From Candidatus Babelota bacterium (GTDB taxonomy: Bacteria > Babelota > Babeliae > Babelales > Babelaceae): a stretch of 64,000 nt of DNA. Of the stretch, positions 50,031 through 60,262 are shown piece after piece. The notes beneath the pieces are model-generated. The model did not search any database. It was given only the letters and a program-made list of their open reading frames with translations, and had not been told where the DNA came from. The first letter of the stretch is position 1. The number at the start of each line of letters is the position of its first letter. Made by a program: the position numbers and the translations under genes. The DNA is taken from the NCBI GenBank assembly GCA_013288045.1, contig JABDCP010000002.1:1-64000 (forward strand), in the 5' to 3' direction.

Positions 50031-51272
50031 GTGGTTCGCTTTATCCATACTGCAGACATACATTTTGGTATGGAAAATTATGGTCGGATAGATCCTAAAA
50101 GGGGCATCCATTCACGTCTGATAGATTTTGAGAAAGCACTTTCCTTCTGCATCGATTTTGCCCTTGAACAGGAGGTCGACTTTTTTTTATTCTCAGGTGA
50201 TGCCTATAAAACTGCACACCCGACACCAACTCATCAGCGTTTACTCATGAATTGCTTTTTACGCCTGTATCAGGCCAAGATCCCGGTCGTCATTATTATT
50301 GGTAACCATGACAATCCCCTAAGTCACGGGAAAGCTCACGCATTAGACATTTTTGGACAGATACCTCTCGAGGGGTTTCATGTGATAAGTAAACCAACTG
50401 CATTGCGTCTTGAAACGAAGAATGGGCCAGTTCAGATTGTAGGCATACCTTGGCCCACCAGAAATACCTTAGCGTTGCACAATGAACATCAGCATCTTTC
50501 TGCAACAGAAATTACGGAATATATAAGCACCGGTGTCACCAAAATTATCGCTTCTCTTGCTGCCGATCTTGATCAATCATTACCATCAGTTCTTGCGGGC
50601 CATTTAACGGTAAGTAATGGTATATTCTCAGGTTCAGAAAAACGGGCTGTGTACGGTACCGATCCTCTATTTATGCCATCTCAGCTTGGCATTGTTCCTT
50701 TTGATTACGTAGCACTTGGCCATTTGCATCGCTTTCAAAATGTAAACGGGTCTCAATTTCCTCCCATCGTATACTCAGGCTCTATCGAACGGATCGACTT
50801 TGGTGAACGCAAAGAGGACAAAGGGTTTTGTTATGTGACCATTCATGAGAAAGAGATGACGTCTTTTGAGTTCATTAAAACTCCCACAAGACCGTTCATA
50901 CAAATCGATGCTCGCCTCTATGATCCCGATCACCAAACAGAGCTCCTTCTTGAAGAAATTCAAAAGCATGAGTTAGAAGGCGCCATTGTAAAGATCTTGT
51001 ACCACCTTCCCCCTCATACTAAAGATCGAGTAGATTTGAGCGCTGTACAGAAAGCCTGTGCCAACGCATGGTATCTTGTAGGCATCTTTCCAGTAAGAGC
51101 TCTTGAAACGCGAGAACGTCGAGCGGTTCTAAAGGTTGATATGGATCTTGAGCAGCTTCTTCAGGCCTACTTTGATACAAAACCGGAGCATCGGGCACAG
51201 AAAACTGATCTCATCAAAAAGTCCCTCGAGCTGAGTAATAAAGCTGCCTCTCTTGAACATGAAGCAACCTAA
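50031..51272 (+). CDS. SbcD-like DNA repair phosphoesterase
   Basis: 'HTADIHFG', 'FLFSGDAYK', 'IIGNHDNP', 'AGHLTV', 'ALGHLHRFQ'; GTG start. Confidence 0.85.
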   Translation: MVRFIHTADIHFGMENYGRIDPKRGIHSRLIDFEKALSFCIDFALEQEVDFFLFSGDAYKTAHPTPTHQRLLMNCFLRLYQAKIPVVIIIGNHDNPLSHGKAHALDIFGQIPLEGFHVISKPTALRLETKNGPVQIVGIPWPTRNTLALHNEHQHLSATEITEYISTGVTKIIASLAADLDQSLPSVLAGHLTVSNGIFSGSEKRAVYGTDPLFMPSQLGIVPFDYVALGHLHRFQNVNGSQFPPIVYSGSIERIDFGERKEDKGFCYVTIHEKEMTSFEFIKTPTRPFIQIDARLYDPDHQTELLLEEIQKHELEGAIVKILYHLPPHTKDRVDLSAVQKACANAWYLVGIFPVRALETRERRAVLKVDMDLEQLLQAYFDTKPEHRAQKTDLIKKSLELSNKAASLEHEAT

Positions 51273-51308
51273 CTCGAGTTTTTTGGTTTGTCCTAAATAG
51301 ATGGACAT

Positions 51309-52635
51309 TTAGGCAAGCAGCCTATGAAGCTCACTGATAAGATAGAATGGCATAGATCGTAACTCGTAATTAATCTCACGCGACTGAGCATCTTTTACTG
51401 ACACCTGAGTTATCTGAGGAGGTCCTGAGCAAAAACGTACTGCAGTCGATAGTCCTTTGATCTGCATAAAGAAATGGAGCGATTTTAATTTACCTGAACT
51501 GCCTGCTTTCACTTCTATGGGGACCACGGTAGTGCCATGCTGGATAACATAGTCTATCTCAGCTTCTGCGCTTCGCTCAATGCGAGTCCAATAATAAAGC
51601 GCTGGCTCGACATACCATGGTTCTATGGTACGCAGCAGTTGTCCAACAACTTGCTCTGCAATCCCACCTTTGTTAACCATATCAAGTTCATCACTATCCT
51701 CCAATTGTCCCAACTGCAAACCAAGCAATGCAGAACATAACCCAACATCAAGAAGAATCATCTTGTTGAACTTTTCATTAATCTCAGCACCCAAGGGAAC
51801 ACCATTTGCAGCAGTAGATCTCACTTTATGAACCACACGAGCTCGGTTTAGTAACTGCACCGACGCCTTAATTTTCGCAACCGGGGCATCCGTTTCCACG
51901 TGGCTATAAATAAACTTTTTGGCTAAAGAAAGTGGTATAGTATCTATGACCTCATTCAAGATTTCAGGAGAAATTCGACCACTATATTTACTAAAATCTG
52001 ATCTATACGAGCCTAATAAGTCATTGTGCACTTCATTGATTTTTGCTAGAGATCGTCCTTCAATCCATTCAGATACGGCCCCAGGAAGACCTCCAACATA
52101 TACATACTCCTTAAATAGCCTCATGAGCTCTGCATGCACAACCTTATTAATTTCCTTGTTCCACGTGTATGACTGTATTAGATCAACAAGTCGGTCTTTG
52201 TGTTGAGCTTGAAGAAATTCAATGAATGACAAAGGCTCCAAGTATGCAAAGCTCACTCGCCCTACAGGCATCTTGAGGGCATGCACACCTAAAACAAATT
52301 CTAACAGGGACCCTGCGGCAATAACTGCCAGTTGCGGCATATCTTCATAAAACCATCGCAGTTTTTCAATAAGCTCAGGTTTTGCTTGGATCAACCTGGA
52401 TAGCAAACCGTTGCTCTATACGTAATATGATTTCCTTTGGATCATTCGATTCAAAGAGTTCAGCACGCTCAGGATTCTTTTCAAAATTGAACTCAATGAG
52501 TTTCATACCCTTTAACTCGGCAAGATGTCTCACTATCCAAGTTTTGCCAACCTGTCGAGCTCCTCGAATAATAAGCGGTTTGCGCTTGGGCGCTATAAGC
52601 CATTCTTTCAGAAAAGCTATGCAGGTACGATTCAT
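51309..52635 (-). pseudogene. DUF4143-type AAA ATPase, frameshifted
   Basis: N-terminal part (52375-52635) has 'LIIRGARQVGKTWIVRHLAEL'; C-terminal part in another frame (51309-52406) has 'IQAKPELIEKLRWFYEDMPQLAVIAAGSLLEF'; expected Walker B segment missing at the junction. Confidence 0.85.
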
Positions 52636-52682
52636 TGACGCCCTCCTATGAACTAATCACTCAATTAAACTCAGTCTCAGCT

Positions 52683-52769
52683 AAAAAGAGCCGGCTCTTT
52701 TTCTAAGCTAGAGAATAAAAGAACCGGCTCTTTTTAGCAAGTTTTATATAAAAGAACCGGCTCTTTTTT
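52683..52769. repeat. three spaced palindromic repeats AAAAGA(G/A)CCGGCTCTTTT
   Basis: 52683-52702, 52717-52735, 52750-52769. Confidence 0.95.
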
Positions 52770-52889
52770 AAACTGATTACATGAAGATCTCTGGGTGGAT
52801 AAAAAAACGGTATTTTTTCTCTTCAGGCATAAAGCCTTCAGGTGAGAATTTGGCGAAACATCAACACAAAAATTGTCATAGGATCAATA

Positions 52890-53843
52890 CTATGGACGCA
52901 CTGCTTTATCACTATAACGAATATTAGCTTCCTGAAAGAGCTTATCGAAGTATGCTTTTTGTGTTTGAATATACCGCTCTTGGGTAAGCATATTAGCAAT
53001 ATCGTTTTTACGCTCCTCAAGGGGAGTTATCTTCTTAGCGATAAACTTTAGTAAGGTAAATTCCTCATCAGACTCGTCACTTATAATGACAGTACCCACA
53101 GGAAGATCCTTAATATAGGCCTTTTCCGTAGAAAAGTCTTTTTCAGCAATAGCACCGATATCTGCCCAATCGACCGAATGTTCAATATTTCCTGATGCTA
53201 TCTCTTGCTCTATAAGAGCTCTCCTAAGTGCTTTTGAACTGCCACCCAGAGGCACCACTGCTTGACGGAAGCTATATCTAACAATAGGATGATCATTATG
53301 ATACTGCTCAATAGCTTTGTTAGAGACCTGAGCCTTCGTCTTAACTCGAGAATCTATGACATTTTCAACGATAAGACCTCTTTCGAGCTCTTTTTTTGCT
53401 TCCTCAAGTGTCAGGCCTTGCTCTTTAAAAAATGCAATGAGCCCTTCCCTGGTCATCCCAAGCTGTTCCTGGGCACGAGAAAGTGCCTTCTCAACCTCTT
53501 CCTCCATAGAACCCATATTGAGCATTTTAGCCTTAGCGAGTGTTTTCCCATCGAGAATAATCAGCTCTTTAATAATCGCATCACGTAAGGAAGGGGCTTG
53601 GCCACTTAGACCGGAACGCAAGTCAGACTGACGTATGAGAACGATCCCCTCAGGATGATAAATGGTTGCAAGGACACAATCCTCAATTTTGCGCTTCGGT
53701 TGAGCTATTTCTAGGGGGATACTTACCGCTGGCTTTTTAACTGGCCTCGATTTACCCTGTTTTGCTGAAGTTGCAGGGACCGGGGAAACCCCAAATACCG
53801 CACCCAGAATCACAAACCACATAACACGTATCGCATAGTTCAT
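52890..53843 (-). CDS. SurA/PrsA-like exported chaperone-like protein
   Basis: Signal-like N terminus, helical SurA-N-like segments ('LRDAIIKELIILDGKTLAKAKMLNMGSMEEEVEKALSRAQEQLGMTREGLIAFFKEQGLTLEEAKKELER'). Confidence 0.65.
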   Translation of the reverse strand: MNYAIRVMWFVILGAVFGVSPVPATSAKQGKSRPVKKPAVSIPLEIAQPKRKIEDCVLATIYHPEGIVLIRQSDLRSGLSGQAPSLRDAIIKELIILDGKTLAKAKMLNMGSMEEEVEKALSRAQEQLGMTREGLIAFFKEQGLTLEEAKKELERGLIVENVIDSRVKTKAQVSNKAIEQYHNDHPIVRYSFRQAVVPLGGSSKALRRALIEQEIASGNIEHSVDWADIGAIAEKDFSTEKAYIKDLPVGTVIISDESDEEFTLLKFIAKKITPLEERKNDIANMLTQERYIQTQKAYFDKLFQEANIRYSDKAVRP

Positions 53844-53886
53844 AGAAAGCTCCTCGTAACTAAGAAAGGGGACCGCCCTCGTAACT

Positions 53887-53917
53887 AAGAAAGGGGACCG
53901 CAATGATCCCCTTTCTT
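53887..53917 (-). terminator. hairpin/terminator, duplicate of 54391-54421
   Basis: AAGAAAGGGGA...TCCCCTTTCTT. Confidence 0.65.
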
Positions 53918-53929
53918 TCTATCATATCA

Positions 53930-54371
53930 GTGCTTTGATTAGCCTGCAACTACACCTTGTGGTTTAGCTACTTGAGCTGGAGCCTCGGCTTCAGGCTTTG
54001 CCCCTCTTTTATTTTTTGAGCGAAAGCTTCCCAAATCTTTTCTTTTTCCTTTTACTTCGCTCTATCGCTGCCTCATGGGTTATAGCCAATCCACATGCTC
54101 TAGAAGTCAGTACAGTCTCTCTAAGAATAGCACGCTCTACACGAGCGAGTGCCTCTTCAACTGCTTCATCGGTATAACCATTTTTAGTTAGCCTAAGTTT
54201 AGCCATCGTTTTCCCATCAAGAATAATCCACCTTTTAATAGAAGCATCAAGGGAGGTAGGAACTCGACCACCCATAATCAAAGACGCGAGAACTCGACCA
54301 CCAGGTTGGGTCTGTTGAGTTACTATAGTACCCAGCGCCACCAGCAAGAAAATACGCATCGCATAGTTCAT
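53930..54371 (-). pseudogene. chimeric remnant: 5' end like the 52890-53843 gene, 3' end like the 54443-55507 gene
   Basis: 'MNYAMRIFLLVALG' vs 'MNYAIRVMWFVILG', 'IILDGKTMAKLRL' vs 'IILDGKTLAKAKM'; plus-strand 53930-54010 nearly duplicates 54433-54515. Confidence 0.75.
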
Positions 54372-54390
54372 AAAAAAGCTCCTCGCAACT

Positions 54391-54421
54391 AAGAAAGGGG
54401 ATCGTGATGATCCCCTTTCTT
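54391..54421 (-). terminator. Rho-independent terminator after the SurA-like lipoprotein gene
   Basis: AAGAAAGGGGATC-GTGAT-GATCCCCTTTCTT. Confidence 0.75.
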
Positions 54422-54442
54422 TCTATCATATCAGTGCTTTGA

Positions 54443-55507
54443 TTAGCCTGCAACTACGCCCTGTGGTTTAGCTGCTTGAGTTGGAGCCTCGGCTTCAGGC
54501 TGTGCTCCCTCTTGCTCTTGCATTTTTTGAGCGAAAGCTTCTCGAAGTTTTTCTTCTTCTTCTTTTTGTTTCGCTTCTGCTTCTTCAAAATATTTGAGGT
54601 TTTCATCTATTTTGAACTCATTCTTATACTCTTCAACACGTTTAAGGAATGCAGGCTCAAGCTCAACACTTCTCTTAAATTGAGCAAGCATCTCTGTCAT
54701 TTGAGGCATAGCTTTCAATTCACTAAATTCCGCATATTGTGAAGGGGACTTAGCACCAGCTTTAATAACAAAGAACTTCTTATCACCCGAAGCCACAAGC
54801 TCAACAGCATTAGGAGCTAGTGTACGAGCTTTTAATCGAATTGCAAAGTCAACATTTTGAGATTGGGCAGAGACTTTTCCAAGATCCTTGACCGAGAGAT
54901 TGGCAGCACGTGCCGCACCTGCAAAATCAGATTTTGCTTTCTTAAGAAACTCTTCAGCAGCTTTTTTATCAGTAAATTCAACTGACTGGACGCTTACGCT
55001 TTCCGGATTCTTAAGGAATGGTGGGCGATCAAAGGCAGGATTTTTGCCTTTCGCCTCATTATAGAAGCTTTCGATCGCAGCGTCAGAAGTATCTATAGTC
55101 TTTTTAAGTTCCTCTGCAAGTATTTGGGAGTTAACGCCCCATTTTGCCAAATTAAAGGCACGACGAAATTCTTTTTGATATTCAGGATCTTTGTCCTTGC
55201 CTTCTTTGATCATTTTATGATCAAGGAGTACCATAGTCTTCAAAGTATCATAGGCATCTTTCCTCGAAAGAGCCCCATAAGGTCCTGAATTCGCAGATGC
55301 TGTAGCATAAAATTCTTCAAATTCTTGTTTGGTAATCGCGGGAACACCATCGATAGACAATATAACGTCTTCTGGTTTAGCAGTTTCTGTGCTAGGCCCG
55401 CATGCTGGACATGATGCTCGCTTAAAAACGTCACATCCGGTAAGAACCGCTAATGATGAGACCAATAAGGCACCACTCAGAAAGTAACGGAATCGTGTCT
55501 TTTGCAT
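54443..55507 (-). CDS. SurA/PrsA-like lipoprotein
   Basis: Lipobox 'LAVLTGC'; SurA-N-like helical region; helical Glu/Lys-rich C terminus. Confidence 0.7.
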   Translation of the reverse strand: MQKTRFRYFLSGALLVSSLAVLTGCDVFKRASCPACGPSTETAKPEDVILSIDGVPAITKQEFEEFYATASANSGPYGALSRKDAYDTLKTMVLLDHKMIKEGKDKDPEYQKEFRRAFNLAKWGVNSQILAEELKKTIDTSDAAIESFYNEAKGKNPAFDRPPFLKNPESVSVQSVEFTDKKAAEEFLKKAKSDFAGAARAANLSVKDLGKVSAQSQNVDFAIRLKARTLAPNAVELVASGDKKFFVIKAGAKSPSQYAEFSELKAMPQMTEMLAQFKRSVELEPAFLKRVEEYKNEFKIDENLKYFEEAEAKQKEEEEKLREAFAQKMQEQEGAQPEAEAPTQAAKPQGVVAG

Positions 55508-55710
55508 AGAATACATCCTTTTTAAAAGAAAAAAGTAATAAAATGTTTTAAGTAAGGACATGCTATCACAAAGCGAGCAAAGTTGCAAAATTATTCACCT
55601 CAATAGATGTAGTGAAATACTTTGATAGCTTCTTCTAAACTTTTAAAAGCCGAAAAGTTTTTTTCAACCAGATCTAATCAAACTAGGAAAGAGCTCAAAT
55701 CTCTAAATAC

Positions 55711-56367
55711 TTAGAAGGAACTGCAAGCAACTATCGACCTTAGGCACGCTGGCTTAAAGGGAATCACTGTGCGAGCTACCTCCTGCAAGGTCGCGCCCGT
55801 AGTCATCATATCATCTACGAGAATACAATTTTTACCCGCAAGGGCCTCTCCATTAATCATTTTAAAAGCTCCCTTCACATTATCATAACGCTCAAACATG
55901 CGGCATTGAGATTGTTGTCTCGTGTTTCGAGTTCGTACAATACAATCAAGTATAGGTATCCCACTGTAGCGGCTCAACTGCTCCGCAATAACACGTGCCT
56001 GATTATACCCACGAAGAGCTGCTCTTTGAGAATGTAAAGGAACAGGAATGAGGAAGTCTGCTCGCATTGAAGGCATAACCGAATGGCACCATATAAGAGT
56101 CCCTAGGTGTTGACTCGCTTCATACCCATTATACTGTTTTGCAAGGATGAGTGTTTTCAGGGGCTCTTCATAAGCGCTTACGGCATAAACTTGAAGATAT
56201 TCATCCCCTGTTATTTGAAGCCTTGATGAAAGAGTTGGATTGATAAGTATCGTGCAGGTAGGACATAAAGGCTCGTCTGAGGACAGCGAACATCTGCAAT
56301 AGCTACAATGGTAAGGTACTACAAATGATTGCAGCACCTTACAAAACTCATAAAAACGTTGATTCAA
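55711..56367 (-). CDS. ComF-family phosphoribosyltransferase
   Basis: N-terminal zinc-ribbon CxxC, 'YNQARVIAEQLS', 'CILVDDMMTTGATLQEVA'. Confidence 0.9.
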   Translation of the reverse strand: MNQRFYEFCKVLQSFVVPYHCSYCRCSLSSDEPLCPTCTILINPTLSSRLQITGDEYLQVYAVSAYEEPLKTLILAKQYNGYEASQHLGTLIWCHSVMPSMRADFLIPVPLHSQRAALRGYNQARVIAEQLSRYSGIPILDCIVRTRNTRQQSQCRMFERYDNVKGAFKMINGEALAGKNCILVDDMMTTGATLQEVARTVIPFKPACLRSIVACSSF

Positions 56368-56372
56368 ACGAC

Positions 56373-56840
56373 CTATTCGTTTCGGGTGAGATAACTAAAA
56401 AACATGATGCCAACACCACACACGATGGCCATATCTGCAAGATTAAAAACTGGCCACACATAGTCGTGCCAATGCACCACAATAAAATCGATTACTCCTT
56501 TTTGAAAGCATCGATCAATAATGTTGGAACATGAACCTGAAACCACTAAGAGCTCTCCATAAACTGAATATCCTTGCTTATACCTGCGAAACGCATACAC
56601 AGCTAATCCAAAGGTTAAGAGAAGAATGCAAAAAGAGATCGCCAGGAAAAGCAGTGTGTTGGTCTCAGCTGATGAAAGCAGTCCCCATGAAATACCTCGA
56701 TTGATCGTCACCCTAAAGCTTAAAAAACTGGTGACTAGATACCCATCGTACCAGTAGTTGACGGCTATCCATTTAGTTAGCTGATCTGCAAGGATGATCA
56801 ACATTCCCGCAATGAGATATCCTATCGTTTTTCTTTTCAT
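56373..56840 (-). CDS. lspA: lipoprotein signal peptidase
   Basis: 'DQLTKWIA', 'INRGISWGLL', 'GSCSNIIDRCFQKGVIDFI', 'WPVFNLADMAIVCGV'. Confidence 0.93.
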   Translation of the reverse strand: MKRKTIGYLIAGMLIILADQLTKWIAVNYWYDGYLVTSFLSFRVTINRGISWGLLSSAETNTLLFLAISFCILLLTFGLAVYAFRRYKQGYSVYGELLVVSGSCSNIIDRCFQKGVIDFIVVHWHDYVWPVFNLADMAIVCGVGIMFFSYLTRNE

Positions 56841-59203
56841 CGAACCTCCCCGCCAAGATCTTGTACTGCACGCTGCACATGTTGTGCAATGGTCTCTATT
56901 GCTTCTTTAGTAAGCGTACCTTCTTTGTCTGCAGCAGTATACCTAAAAGTTAATGACTTCTTATCTGGCCAATCAGGTTTTTCGAAGCTATCAACAAGCT
57001 GTACCTTCATGATGCGTATATCTGCTCGACCAATAGCATTCTCTAGACCTGCAACAGTTACTGAACGAGAGACTAAGATACTAATATCCTGCTCAGTTAC
57101 GGGATACTTAGCAAGAGGCACATACTGTGCCTGCTCTATCCGCGCATTCAGTATAAAAATTGCATCGAGCTCAAAAATGAATGCATCCCCCTCAAGGACA
57201 TGTCCAAGAAAAGAGGACGAGCACTTGCCCGCACGACCAATTACTCGCTTACCGCACCGCAATTCTGCTGACTGATAACTATCGTACCAAGGAGCAAGAG
57301 CCTTGGCAGGCTTGAGCCAATGAATGGTAAGTCCGAGCGCAGACATCATCTGCTCAACAAGAGCCTTACCATCATAAAAGTCTATCGGTGATTTTTTTTC
57401 GTACCAGATGCCCCCACATTCTTGCGATTCAGTGTGGTAGATGCCCTCACACTCTTGCACTTCAATAGGCCCGGCTGCGAGGTGCCATACACGATTGATT
57501 TCAAAAAAGCGCAAGCTGTCTTGCACTGCTTGATTGGTTATGACACATCCTATAAGGTTGGGCACTAACGAGGTTACTAAACGCTGCCAATGCTCAGATA
57601 AGGGATTAGCAATACGTAGTGCATCAAGTGGATCATAGGAAAGTTTTTTGAGCAGCGCTTCATCATAAAATGCATATGTTTGCACCTCATGCATCGAAAG
57701 ACCATATGCAAGAATATGTTTCAATCGTTTTTTACGTTCAATCCTGCGCGTATTGAATGCCATTACTTTTCGCTCAGGAAGGACTGGAGCAATCTTGCTA
57801 TATCCCACAAAGCGCGCTACTTCTTCAACAATATCTTCAGGAATAGTCACATCTTTAATCGCGCGGAACGTAGGTACTGTCACGATAAATCTCTCATGCT
57901 CGTATACCACTCCAAAGTCGAGATTCTTAAGAATAGATATAATCTTCTCTATAGAAACCTCCATGCCGATCTTGCTCAGAATAAGCTCATAAGATACTTC
58001 TATGACTTTCTCGTGCCATAAGGGCCCTAATGATGTTATGGCTTCTTCAGCTTCATAAGGAATCTGAGCATCTTGAAGAAGTTTAAGGTAGCGCAATATT
58101 CCCTGAGTGTTTTGATTTGGGTCAATATTCTTTTCGTAACGAGTTGATGACTCAGTACGTTTTTTTATACGAGTTGCAGTAAGGCGAATCGGTATCGGTT
58201 CAAAATTAGCAGATTCTAAGAACAGGGATTTTGTTGTTTTGTTTACTGAAGTTGCAAAGCCTCCCATTACTCCAGCTACTGAAACTGCACTATCACCAGC
58301 TGAAATGACACAATCGGATGGTTCAAGAGTTACTTCTTCACCATCAAGCAATCGTAGCTTCTCACCTGTACGAGCACAGCGTACCTGTATATGTTTACTT
58401 GGTAACCGTTCAGCATCAAAAGCATGCATCGGTTGGCCGATATCGCACATTACATAATTGGTCATATCGACAAGAGCATCAATTGGCCTCATATCAATTC
58501 GTGCTAACCTAAAGGCCATCCACGGCAATGAAGCACGATAGGTCACTTGAGGAACTGCTAATCCCGAGAATCTCCTACAGGTACTTCCACAAGCTTCATC
58601 ATCAAGAGAAAGTGCAAAAGATTGCCCTGCTTGAGCAGGAGCCTTTCTGTCATAATGCTTAATCATGGTATCTGCAAGAAGATGCTCTTCCTGAATAAGC
58701 ATCTTACCAGCTAAGGCAGCCATCTCACGAGCACATCCTCGATGACCCCACAAATCTGGCCTATTGGTGATCGCTTTATTGTCGATCGTGATAATCGTAT
58801 CTTCCTGCTCAACAGTATCTCGCCAGGAACCTTGAGCTTCCCTGTCGCTCATATACAGACTTACCATAAGGCCATCTTTTGACGAGCCCACATCTGCAAG
58901 CGTGGCCCAGCGAACTTCTGATCCATCTTTTTTAACAAGGTACCAGAAGCCTTTCTCACGCGATGGATCTTTTCGCTGAGGCAGATTAAATGACGTACCA
59001 AGTTCTTCGCAGGATACCACTACCGCCTGATCGAGAATCTCAGTAATGTTTACTGCATAGAGATAAGCAAGATCGGTAACAATATGCTCGGTAGCATCAA
59101 TCTCTGCTGTTTTTGCATTAAATTGCTTAACAAGATCAGGAAGAGCAATATCATTCTTTGTTGCCGCAATATGGTCAAGAATCCAAGAAATGGAAAGTTT
59201 CAT
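56837..59203 (-). CDS. pheT: phenylalanyl-tRNA synthetase beta subunit
   Basis: B3/B4 and B5 domains, 'SSTRYEKNIDPN', 'FRAIKDVTIPEDIVEEVARFVGYSKI', C-terminal FDX-ACB domain. Confidence 0.95.
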   Translation of the reverse strand: MKLSISWILDHIAATKNDIALPDLVKQFNAKTAEIDATEHIVTDLAYLYAVNITEILDQAVVVSCEELGTSFNLPQRKDPSREKGFWYLVKKDGSEVRWATLADVGSSKDGLMVSLYMSDREAQGSWRDTVEQEDTIITIDNKAITNRPDLWGHRGCAREMAALAGKMLIQEEHLLADTMIKHYDRKAPAQAGQSFALSLDDEACGSTCRRFSGLAVPQVTYRASLPWMAFRLARIDMRPIDALVDMTNYVMCDIGQPMHAFDAERLPSKHIQVRCARTGEKLRLLDGEEVTLEPSDCVISAGDSAVSVAGVMGGFATSVNKTTKSLFLESANFEPIPIRLTATRIKKRTESSTRYEKNIDPNQNTQGILRYLKLLQDAQIPYEAEEAITSLGPLWHEKVIEVSYELILSKIGMEVSIEKIISILKNLDFGVVYEHERFIVTVPTFRAIKDVTIPEDIVEEVARFVGYSKIAPVLPERKVMAFNTRRIERKKRLKHILAYGLSMHEVQTYAFYDEALLKKLSYDPLDALRIANPLSEHWQRLVTSLVPNLIGCVITNQAVQDSLRFFEINRVWHLAAGPIEVQECEGIYHTESQECGGIWYEKKSPIDFYDGKALVEQMMSALGLTIHWLKPAKALAPWYDSYQSAELRCGKRVIGRAGKCSSSFLGHVLEGDAFIFELDAIFILNARIEQAQYVPLAKYPVTEQDISILVSRSVTVAGLENAIGRADIRIMKVQLVDSFEKPDWPDKKSLTFRYTAADKEGTLTKEAIETIAQHVQRAVQDLGGEVR

Positions 59204-59527
59204 AAGAGTTGTATCCCGGAAGGATTTTTTTATACATGTTTCATGCCTCCCCAGTATAGGAAAAAACGGGATAAGGAGCAATCTCATGGCATGAGTTCTT
59301 AACAAAACTTAACAACCATCCAAGTAGTAGCCCGATCATGGGCTTTGCATGTTGATTCTTTCTTACTTTATCATCTAATTTGGCAAACCTCCTACCTACG
59401 CAAAAAAACGAACCTGATATTTATTTGCTGCACAGTTATTACTATGGCATACTCGTATTCTATCCTCCTAAGAAACGTGCCCAGGATGTGCTAGTTCGAC
59501 AAGTCTCACTCCATCGCTTATTCAACT

Positions 59528-60109
59528 ATGTCTAAAACAAGAATAGAAAACAAGTACAATAATGCAAGGCTAGAAGCACTTTTAATTAAAGAAGTGCACA
59601 GAGCACCGCTCGCACAAAACATTCAGAAAGAATACAACAAATTAGTCACCACACTAGCACAGGTAGATAAAGAAACCAGACAAGCAAAGAAGATTAGTGG
59701 CACTGGGGGACTTATATCTGTCAGTGATCTCGTTGCCTACCAGATTGGTTGGGTGAGAAGAGTCATTGAATGGTATGAAAGTGGCGTGAGAGGACAACCA
59801 ATGATTATGCCCGGCGATGGATTCACTACCTGGAGCTATACTGAAATGGCAAAGCAATTCTACGAAACTTACCACTTAGATGGTTGGACAGAACAGGATA
59901 AAGAATTCCATCGAGTTACCAGGCGAGTCCTTGAGATTGTCGAGGAAGCATACCAAAACAACACTCTTGACAAAAAAGAAGTCTGGCCCTGGCAGCAGTT
60001 AAAATCTGGCGTTTGGTGGCCTCTTTCAAAGTGGGTCCAAGTTAATACTGTAGCTCCCTTTAAAAAAGCCACCGCATCTGTAAACAGTATCCTTTCGCAA
60101 TTACCTTGA
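59528..60109 (+). CDS. ClbS/DfsB-family four-helix protein
   Basis: 'ISVSDLVAYQIGWVRRVIEWYESGVRGQPMIMPGDGF..W', 'AKQFYETY', 'KWVQVNTVAPFKKA'. Confidence 0.7.
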   Translation: MSKTRIENKYNNARLEALLIKEVHRAPLAQNIQKEYNKLVTTLAQVDKETRQAKKISGTGGLISVSDLVAYQIGWVRRVIEWYESGVRGQPMIMPGDGFTTWSYTEMAKQFYETYHLDGWTEQDKEFHRVTRRVLEIVEEAYQNNTLDKKEVWPWQQLKSGVWWPLSKWVQVNTVAPFKKATASVNSILSQLP

Positions 60110-60262
60110 TTGCCTGAGGATTACCTACTCACTGTTCTTAATGACACCTGTTTTTTGCCTTTGTTCAGTCGTCGCACAAAGGCTTCCTAAGATAATTAGC
60201 GGAGAAAGTAATTGTATTCTTAATGAGACATTTTTCTTGTCGCTCAATCCGGAATTTTAACC

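Noticed and set aside
50031-51272. SbcD without adjacent SbcC as evidence of a new defence system
   Set aside because: sbcC may lie elsewhere in the genome; nothing else in the neighbourhood supports a defence island.
52683-52769. The palindrome trio as a CRISPR array
   Set aside because: Units are palindromes with ~14 bp non-spacer gaps; no cas genes.
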